60,000 bases of DNA from contig OU612068.1 of NCBI GenBank assembly GCA_914767715.1, positions 31,436,001 through 31,496,000 of the forward strand, in the 5' to 3' direction. The translations under genes were made by a program, and so were the position numbers. Under the pieces are notes generated by a model, which did not search any database, was not told where the DNA came from, and saw only the letters and a program-made list of their open reading frames with translations. Source of the DNA: Membranipora membranacea (lineage: Eukaryota > Bryozoa > Gymnolaemata > Cheilostomatida > Membraniporidae). Shown here in pieces: positions 53,301 to 60,000 of this stretch. Each line of letters starts with the position of its first letter. The first letter of the stretch is position 1.

Positions 53301-56300
53301 GATAGAGAATGCCAGTATCAAGACTTTGGCCAATTGAGCTGAAATAGCAATTAAAGCTGTAGGGGTTGAATAGTTTCCCAGAAACCTTAAAAACACTCTT
53401 TGTCTTAACATTTATTCTTCTTAATGATGTGTAAGCAGACTGTAATGGGGTTCTGCATTTTAAACACATAAAGAATTTTTGTTCATTGTCGTATTGAATG
53501 ATAGTAGTATTGAATATTGATGCTCACTGTTGAGTGTTGGATAACTTTCCCAAAGCAATCCTCTTAAAACTCTTCGATTTGTCAATATCAGAAACAACTG
53601 TTGGGGAAAGGCATTCTTTACATTAAAAATGCCGACTTTAATGTATATAAGAATCTTGTGTACGACAAATAGCCAGAAAGCAAACAGGGACTAATGTCGA
53701 GTAATTATGATATAAGTAGACTTATTTAACCGTTGAATGTTGAGTAACTTACTCTCGTCCCTCATGATAGAAGTAACAATCTGCCCGAGTACATGACGTT
53801 CCGTATCTACAAGGTCTTTTATTTCCTCCTCCACTGAAAGAATAGGTGTAACAAATATATCCCATATATAAAGTGGCTGCTTATGTATTTGTTCCAATTA
53901 TGAGGTTCAGAAAGATAACTTTCGTATGCTTGTGATCATAACAACCAACTGATGTTGATTCCAGTTGGCATCTAGTTTTTATCATACTTCCATTTTTACA
54001 TGAGAAAACAAAAAATAGCTATGTTATGACTATTATGATGACAAACAAACTACTTGCAGGTACACCTTGTCTATTGACATGCTAACAATATCGCTGCCTA
54101 TTGCAGTTTCCCAGTAGCAATAGTAGAGATTGAGATAGATGCACCCTTACGTTTGCTCTGCATGAGTAGGAGTTGTATTAGCTGCGTTCTGCTCATGTTC
54201 ACGAGCTATGAGATCAAGCTGTCTCTTCCAAAAGTCTAACGTAGTATCATTATCCACCTGCACATTGAGGCCTATAACATCTGGTACATTCTTCAGCACC
54301 CTGTTTTGTGACTAAAAAAGAGAAAGCGACACAATGTATCCGCAACAAACATGGTTAGCCTTTTCAACAAAAACCACAAGGACGGATATTTATCTCAGGT
54401 TACAGTTATAAAAAAGTTCATTAACTCAAAAAATTGACGAAAAGCCATCGTAATAACAACTCATGAATATTTGTCTGCCCAGGTTTAGTGGGCACGCAGG
54501 CAACTAAATTAAGTTTATGGCAAAAAAAATGAATAACGTGTTGTCTCATTTGTCTAATCTAATAAAGGTGTTCATGTGTGCAGGCCTTTGACATTGGATC
54601 AATGACTTGAGATAAAATTCCAGGAAAGCATTAGAAATACAGAAATGTAAGTTGCACTTCACGCAACAAATTCACTCGATGAGTATATACAATATAGCAT
54701 CGTCAAATGACATGTAGATCAAAGTCCACAGCTAATGATCTATGATGATACTTACTTATAAGGGTGATATATGATGATACTTACATGAGGTTGATATTTG
54801 TTGCATTTGTCACACCATGACTGTAACGACTGGCTGGCATTCATACTATTAGCTATAACTTGTGAGAATGGCATCATGGGAAATTCAAAGTTAGGCACTG
54901 CAAATAATGAGATACTTTGTCAGTATAATGCTCATCAGAAATTTTTGATATCATGATAAAAGAAATGAAAACTAACTTGAGTAAGAAAAATTGAGACACT
55001 TTCTCATATTGTGAGAAGATAACAATTTCATTTATACGTTGCAAGTTGTCTATTATATATCAAACCAATTTATTTTGTTGATCAAGCAATAGCCGTAAGA
55101 ATGATGAACAAAAAAATAGTGAACTTCTGGAAAAAACTACTTGTCTTAAACTACTGATATGGGTTTCCTAGAAATTGATGGCATGAATTTTGATCGAGGA
55201 GGCTGGAACATGACTTCGTCCCACTCACTGATATAATCTCTGATAAATTATATTAGATATAGAGAGGAATGGTTGTCTTCTCTAAAATACAGTCCTCCTG
55301 AAACATAGTACCCTCATGCAATTGGAAAAGGCAAATCTGAGATGTACATGCACTTGACAGCATCAGAACCTGTTCTATAGAGATATATCCAATCACTGTT
55401 GATAGAGGAGAACTCTTTACTTACCATCTACAGGGGCATCAGGATAGATCATATTAAACATGAATGCCTCCGTGTCTCTGTTTGATACCTCCCCACATTT
55501 ACACACTAGTCTGGTAGTGTTTGAGGCTCCAAAGAGCTTCTGTACAACTGAAGCCACATCGCTGAGGAGGAAACAAAATTAGAGATAAAATAAATAAAAC
55601 CTATCAGGCATAATATAGAGTGTCGTTTCCCTATACATAGAAAATACATTCATCAAAGGAGGAGAGATTAACGATTATCAGTCCATTTTCGCCATGTATA
55701 TTCCAAAATATCAAACAAAGAAAAGCAAGCAATATGGTGCTAGCTTTTTATGATGTGTGTAACACGTATAAAAATAAGCAGCATTATAGGAAGAGGGGAC
55801 AACTCTGAGATATTTTCTTGTCCGTTCTTTTGCTATTGTGATCAATGGATAATTATAAAAGAGACTGTTACCCTTCAGGTTCTGTCTTTTCCTCTTCTTT
55901 GATATTAGGCATACCAGTATCTTTTCTATTGAGTTCCTGTGTAAACAAGTACAGAAGCACAATAAATAAACAATAATTATAGTTTGCATATTTGAAAACA
56001 CGATGCCCCAAGAATTTATACACTGTCACATCAGGTAGTTTGGAACAATCTCCCTGGTCACATACACTGTTACAGCTGATAGCTGATTTGACTTGGTCGT
56101 GTCACACGCCTGTTTAGCTACTGACCGTGTGGATCTGTTGAAGAACGAATCTGCTCCAGTTTTGAATGATCCTAGCCAGATTCTTTTTACTTGATTCATC
56201 ATCGTCTCCTAGATTCAATCCAAGAGCAGAGGCATCGGGTATGGTGCGGAACGCCCTCAGGAAATTACTGGCCTATATGAAATAATAGATCTTTATAAGT

Positions 56301-57938
56301 AAAATTTGAATGGAATGGACGTTGTCAGATGATGAAAATAAAAATTGAATCTTGCTTGAAATAAATTTAGTATTAGCCAATCTCGTTGATTATTGATCAT
56401 GACAATAAATATATATCTACTGAATCACTCACAACGTGAATACGGGCATGGATCTTCTATGTTGTCTTAGGCATGTGGATTAAATCCTGCCCAAGAAAGA
56501 ATAATGTTATTCCAACAATAAGCAGATCCTCATGCACAGAGGACTGTAAAAGTAGACTGTGCACCAGCAATATTCTGCCTGTGTGACACAGTATGCACCA
56601 CAGCATCTGTAGGAGGAGGTAATATATTGTAAATGGTTGAAAATTTACCTGGCAGGTCATTCCTTTGGAGACATCAAGCATGTGAAATAGGAATCCCAGC
56701 TCACACGCGAGACAGAACTCATTCTGACACAGGTGATTCAATAGTGTGGCTCTCAGTGGCTCGATGAAGTACAGCACCTACAAAAAATCAGACAACAAGC
56801 CGTCTTAATACAAGTCCTACCCAGGAAAATAATTCACAATTTGTGTAGCAATCTTGGGATACGATTTCGATAATTAAGGTAGGTAAGGGTTTTCTCCTCT
56901 CAAGTTATATTAACTCTGAACAAAACTGAGATAACTCCCAACTAAAAGAGACCAGTACATGTATATGATAATAACAAGTGCATTCTGCTACACTTGGGAG
57001 AATTCTCCTCGGCTACACATATCTACCTACCTGAAGCATACTGTTACAGTAAGCATTTGGTATGTGGGTTTCTAGACCAGCAAAGTGCGTCTTATTGTAG
57101 TGTCTGAAGTCAAAATCCTCTACACCCAGCTTAGAATATTTGATTTCTACTTTGCGATATTGTTTGGGGACGGACATAAATGGGTCATCACCTCTTCCTA
57201 TAGGAGACGCTGGCACATGCCTGTAAAATAAACTCGAGTTTTTCAGTCTTTTCAAGATTGACATCTTGCATGTGTGGCAATTCAGTTATATGAATATATT
57301 GAACACTGTATCTAGCCAACTTTGCATTAACAAGTGACATTTGCCACAAAACATTACTGAACTCTGCAGATCATCCCAGAACAATATTATGTCTGATCTA
57401 CCACCCCATGATAATGTGGATACAGGAAAATAAAGATGTCGTCAAATAGAGTGAGGTTACATACCCTTTAGTCTTCTTGCTATGGTGATGATGGTGATGA
57501 CCACCCCCACCCCCTCCCCTGTGTCTACCCCCACCCTGCCCCTGGTCACTCTGCTGGTATGGGAATCTCCTAGCTGAACCATCGGGTACCTTAGCGTAGC
57601 CTATATTACCACTCATCTTTACATTGTTCATTATGGCAGGGTCAATAGGCATCGGCTTCCTGTACACCTGTTATCAAATAAAGTCAGTATATCTGTAAGC
57701 ACATAGTACGAAAATGTGTACTGTTCACGTTGATTCTTGCCATATATTTTCTCAAATTTCCCAAACCTTCATAAAAACTGATTGTTTATACTATGATATT
57801 ACATGACATTGACTTTACCTGCTGGGTATAAGCCTGAGGCCAATCTGACAGTAGAGCACCTTGTCCAGGATATGGCATTGGTATAGAAGAGTAGGGTACC
57901 ATCGGATCATCAATACTCATAGCTGGTAGCCTCTCAGT
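38307..57938 (-). CDS. PAN2: PAN2 deadenylase catalytic subunit (N-terminal WD40 part not found)
   Basis: Poly(A)-specific 3' exoribonuclease of the cytoplasmic PAN2-PAN3 complex, which trims mRNA tails. Twenty exons (minus): 57938-57819, 57667-57465, 57220-57031, 56777-56649, 56272-56126, 55936-55872, 55561-55425, 54897-54785, 54311-54151, 53833-53753, 52395-52269, 51381-51190, 50904-50814, 49525-49368, 44175-44090, 42236-42143, 40016-39858, 39346-39253, 38960-38823, 38425-38307. All join in phase: 867 codons plus stop. In order: the PAN3-binding linker (YRKPMPIDP) with a Gly- and His-rich insert (six His); a UCH-like domain ([33 protein letters not shown]); a CCCH zinc finger at residues ~422-448; and an exonuclease with GIDAEFVSL (Asp, Glu), [14 protein letters not shown] (Asp) and THDSIEDA (His, Asp), so the DEDDh set is complete. 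The first exon begins at an acceptor, so upstream coding sequence is expected: human PAN2 has ~330 more residues, a WD40 propeller. It is not in the 1.2 kb before the chitinase gene. Confidence 0.95.
38574..38645. repeat. 20-bp minisatellite, about 3.5 copies, in a PAN2 intron
   Basis: Unit CTACTAGCATACTAACATAA repeated without change. It lies in the intron before the last PAN2 exon. Confidence 0.93.
43844..43888. repeat. Perfect 12-bp inverted repeat in a PAN2 intron
   Basis: GTGATATTGCAC (43844-43855) and GTGCAATATCAC (43877-43888), spacer 21 bp. Confidence 0.85.
45459..46964 (+). CDS. Eight-TM membrane protein made of two four-TM modules, intronless, nested in PAN2
   Basis: A single 501-codon exon with no visible intron, on the strand opposite PAN2, wholly inside the PAN2 intron 44176-49367. 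Residues 1-180 are polar and basic, with Ser-rich parts ([16 protein letters not shown]) that could be phosphorylated. Hydrophobic segments lie at about 185-208, 225-244, 256-280, 289-313 and again at 352-377, 390-409, 424-446, 457-489. The halves are clearly related: [19 protein letters not shown] in the first matches [19 protein letters not shown] in the second. The four-TM module recalls MS4A/CD20-like proteins, a resemblance of topology rather than proof. The role is unknown. A TATA-like ATATAAAAG precedes the ATG by about 20 bases, too close for a normal TATA box, so the true promoter is probably farther upstream. Confidence 0.85.
   Translation: MRYRTIWETSSNNATNSAYTINKGFIFSANEHRANRLSTDSKTLHEIRKQCSKQINPQHTERKVARSATAFKPRCRKLTRLPRTELMGYLHRAQYTAEAATPPYSPKNTTQRFGSKSKPPLLRSWSFHDGKDQTELHQDDVDNSLERQYDTEDSYEMQRQRSNSLPANWEKIKFDNQQDVSERKILAIMLNLAHIVIGIAITQLGIVGAWYQRYMNFQEDQLRHVLYICVLFIVTGSYGMFLVMKRLSTLKAHRTAYIILSILTITASSFIIANGVRLVLADAYQSHQTVIVIFDGLLIGLSILEIPIALVSIYKTVPDPSKLFERHLSCNELSKGDEICEKDKPPPTWGSIFGMILNVAHIVLGLCIIELGTVGMVYRSLMNIDGTGLFAIVFTSLSFISVGILGIYNQFTGKAGLTCNRSIYMGASLLAVGCSSTIMSFISVTMSSNQYYAGIEAIVAFDVMILSMSGMELIVGLAATALCLIPLCLSKFRDNLSAVSS
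46965..49367. other. Remainder of the PAN2 intron that hosts the eight-TM gene
   Basis: AT-rich. Apart from the 3' UTR and polyadenylation signal of the nested gene, nothing could be supported. Confidence 0.45.
47211..47216 (+). promoter_or_regulatory. Possible polyadenylation signal of the eight-TM gene
   Basis: AATAAA about 247 bp past the stop codon at 46964. Confidence 0.5.
49555..49784. repeat. Perfect heptamer minisatellite, about 33 copies
   Basis: Unit TATGGTG repeated for 230 bp without a visible substitution. It lies in a PAN2 intron and starts 29 bp from the acceptor of the exon at 49525. Because seven is not a multiple of three, a 21-bp super-period reads open in every frame, giving meaningless MVYGVWC-type frames on both strands. 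Confidence 0.98.
50345..50430. repeat. 39-bp tandem duplication in a PAN2 intron
   Basis: Two near-identical copies of a unit containing GTCCCTATAATGTCGCTTTG, followed by the start of a third. Confidence 0.88.
52832..53165. repeat. Local duplication in a PAN2 intron, one copy interrupted by a palindrome
   Basis: The segment from about 52832 (CTAATTTTGAAGTGGGACTGA onward, then TTAGAAATGA and ATGTACACA) recurs at about 53080-53165. The copies are in direct orientation. Copy 1 carries the 48-bp palindromic insert at 52855-52902; copy 2 does not. Confidence 0.85.
52848..52909. mobile_element. 48-bp palindromic insertion flanked by a 7-bp direct repeat
   Basis: Arms TAGCCTTGTCACGCGGCT (52857-52874) and AGCCGCGTGACAAGGCTA (52885-52902) are perfect inverted copies around a 10-bp A-rich spacer. 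The insert is bounded by GGACTGA on both sides (52848-52854 and 52903-52909). The duplicate near 53090 shows a single GGACTGA and no insert, i.e. an empty site. It looks like a miniature transposon or a hairpin-templated insertion. Confidence 0.75.
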
Positions 57939-59104
57939 CTAATAATGAAGATATAAAAATTGCATCAGCTTTACCAAATACCATACAGTTTGTCATCCAT
58001 ACAGGATCAGATACTGTATCCTTAAGCCTGGTACCCATCATCTGCATAACTGTCCCAGGAACTCATCTGCGATCATGTACGACCACTTGTTCATTGCTGT
58101 GATTGATGGGTACAAAATACACAGAGATCGTGCGTTTACAAATACCTTCGCACGATAGTAGAATTGATTCTACTTTCGTGCGATATGCTGTGCGATATGT
58201 TGTGCTGCATTTTGTGGTACCCACAAATTCTTTAATGATTGCCAGTGCAAAATCTTAGAAATTCCTGAGATTAAAAAAGCACATTGGTGGGTACAAGGCT
58301 TTATTAGGCCAAAGTAAAGTATGAATGCAAATATGTGTCAGTACACTGCAATGAAAGCGTAAGAGTTGCTTTCCCAATAATATGTTCATGACGTAGATAT
58401 TAATAACAGAGAAAGTAATTCTAACCCAGCTCATATTTCCTTTTTATTGGAGGAAACCTAACCAGATTTTAAAGCACATTGCAAAAAGTTTATCGTATAT
58501 GTCAAAAGTGATTACATGATTGGACAGTAGCTTAACCGGAGTTTGTAGCTCCAGCAGCTACACCCCATGCAGAACACTCATGTACATGAATATGCTCATG
58601 TTCCCAGAGGATCAAGTGGATGTTATGAATGACACCGGGTGGCTCTTCAATATGGATATTGACCCCATTTTATATTTTACACTCACTGCATACGCTCATT
58701 AAGCCCTCACAGCAATGTGGAGTGTACCATAAAACACAAATCACCTAGGATATCATTGATAAGGAAACTCAAGCCTAATTCAGTGATGCAACTTTATCTG
58801 GACAAGCAGTTATTTAATTTAGGTTATCTTAATCATTCTCTCCATTCGTGAAATACATTTTGTTGTTTAACCACGCATATTGTTAAATAGCTAAATAATG
58901 ACATCATGAATAGTTCCTCATTTGTTCTGTACTGCTAAGAGGAGAGAGAGCACTGCTACTGCTGTAAGTATTTTGAATTTAATTTAAACTTTTTACAGTT
59001 TATCACTGCAAGTGTTCCCCGTGGCCTTCTGTCCTACTTGACTTCATAAATTTGAATTCATGCATCTTTCTATTTTAGACAATAAGCCTGGAGATATAGG
59101 AAAA
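57939..59104. other. Between the first visible PAN2 exon and the chitinase gene
   Basis: Holds the 276-bp MITE. No WD40-like exon was recognised here on the minus strand, and the space is too small for the missing ~330 residues with introns. It must hold the chitinase promoter; no strong TATA box was seen. Confidence 0.5.
58025..58300. mobile_element. MITE of 276 bp with TTA target duplication
   Basis: Terminal inverted repeats AGCCTGGTACCCATCA (left) and its inverted partner at 58285-58300 agree at 14 of 16 bases. TTA flanks both ends (58022-58024 and 58301-58303). GGTACCCA/TGGGTAC motifs recur inside, and a 16-bp hairpin with one mismatch and a 2-base loop lies at 58149-58182 (CGCACGATAGTAGAAT arm). 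No coding capacity. Confidence 0.78.
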
Positions 59105-60000
59105 ATGGATTTCAGGCTCATTCTTTTCCTAATGGTAAGTTTGGGTCAAACATTTGGCATGAAATTGATTAGACTTAGAGATCATTTGATTGGTGATATA
59201 AAAAAACTGTAATACATTGATGTCGCTATATTGTGTACAGCCTACATGCGAGTTGGGAATACATAAAATGTTTCCAATTGACACTTATTTGAATTAGTGG
59301 AGAGCTAAGCACGCACAGGTCAAGGGTGTGCTACCACATGACTTGGAGCATCTCAGCCACAGTCATGATCATGTGGTATTTGCAGGGTTACACAGAGTGT
59401 TATAGAATAGTGTGTTATTATGAGAGCTGGTCTCAATATCCGACAAATAGTAAAAATGTGGCGCTGTGGCCTGAAGATATCGATCCGCATATGTGTACTC
59501 ATATTAACTATGCCTTCGCTGCAGTGGACAATGTAACTCATCGTATCAGGCCTATAGAGTGGAATGATGAAGGTGAGTGGGCTATACAGACAGTGGTCTG
59601 GACCATGAGTGTTTTTTTTTGGAAGATGCAACATTCAGGTACAAACAACTATCACTTCAGAGCTAGATGCAGTAATTCTTTCCTTGGCCAGTATGTAAGA
59701 AGGAAGGACATGGAAAATCTGTAAGTCCAATATGCTGCCAGATCCCCATATTTGGAGACACATTTAAGGGTGCTGATGAAAAGCATGTTCAATCCGACTT
59801 AATGCAACAAAACTATTTTTTGAGACAAGAAATAACCGGTCAGCTATCAATTTGCAGAACTGTATGGTAGGTTAGTAGGACTAAAAGCTGCAAATCCAGA
59901 TCTAAAGATCCTGCTATCTATTGGTGGATATAAGCATGGTATAGAACCGTTCATCTCAATGGCTAGCACACCAATAACTCGGCAAACCTTCATCAAAGAC
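59105..60000 (+). CDS. Secreted GH18 chitinase-like protein, N-terminal part (runs off the window)
   Basis: A glycoside hydrolase family 18 member, which would cleave chitin or bind chito-oligosaccharides outside the cell. Three exons are seen: 59105-59134 (MDFRLILFLM, start of a signal peptide), 59386-59572 and 59858 to beyond 60000, in phase with good splice sites. Exon 2 has RIVCYYESWSQYP (first barrel strand) and DIDPHMCTHINYAFA. Exon 3 has LKAANPDLKILLSIGGYKHG, the SxGG strand of GH18. The catalytic DxxDxDxE motif would lie beyond the window, so I cannot say whether it is an active enzyme or a chitinase-like lectin. Confidence 0.93.

Noticed and set aside
53691-53897. Alternative frame of the PAN2 CCCH exon reading [18 protein letters not shown]
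   Set aside because: It looks protein-like, but the flanking exons leave two bases before and need two after, which only the CCCH frame satisfies.
57478-57510. Poly-His tract as vector or tag contamination
   Set aside because: It is flanked on both sides by conserved PAN2 sequence in one exon with intact splice sites.

Overview
The window is animal nuclear DNA. Genes are split into many short exons with GT-AG introns whose phases join in frame, intergenic sequence is AT-rich, and the families are metazoan: TRIM, astacin, FBXO7, PAN2 and a GH18 chitinase. DIRS-like and LINE retroelements and several MITE-like elements suggest an invertebrate. The sequence does not fix the phylum. All exon models were built by eye from splice sites, phase continuity and family resemblance; no alignment was run.

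Layout. 1-6592: the 5' part of a minus-strand RING/B-box/coiled-coil (TRIM) gene ending in a propeller-like region. 6.6-16.1 kb: a repeat block with a foldback element, the endonuclease half of a LINE, a broken integrase-core gene, and a decayed DIRS-like tyrosine-recombinase retrotransposon. 16-21.2 kb: no genes, but a ~300-bp diverged repeat pair and a hAT-like MITE that carries a tRNA-like sequence. 21.3-26.0 kb: a 12-exon secreted astacin metalloprotease. 27.0-27.8 kb: a LINE 3' end. 28.6-34.3 kb: a complete 10-exon FBXO7 orthologue, about 498 aa. 35.2-36.5 kb: a small 3-exon gene of unknown function, followed by a stray copy of an FBXO7 exon. 38.3-57.9 kb: 20 exons of PAN2 on the minus strand, covering linker, UCH-like domain and DEDDh exonuclease but not the N-terminal WD40 propeller. 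An intronless eight-TM gene lies on the opposite strand inside a PAN2 intron. 59.1 kb to the end: the start of a GH18 chitinase.

How the genes relate. These are unrelated housekeeping and secreted-protein genes, not an operon. TRIM and FBXO7 act in ubiquitin transfer, PAN2 in mRNA poly(A) shortening, and astacin and chitinase are extracellular hydrolases.

Most interesting points: a CCCH zinc finger of C-x5-C-x4-C-x3-H spacing inside PAN2; the missing PAN2 WD40 exons with a chitinase gene in their place; the nested eight-TM gene built from a duplicated four-TM module; a 48-bp palindrome flanked by a 7-bp direct repeat, with a matching empty site 0.2 kb away; and a perfect ~33-copy heptamer array beside a PAN2 splice site.
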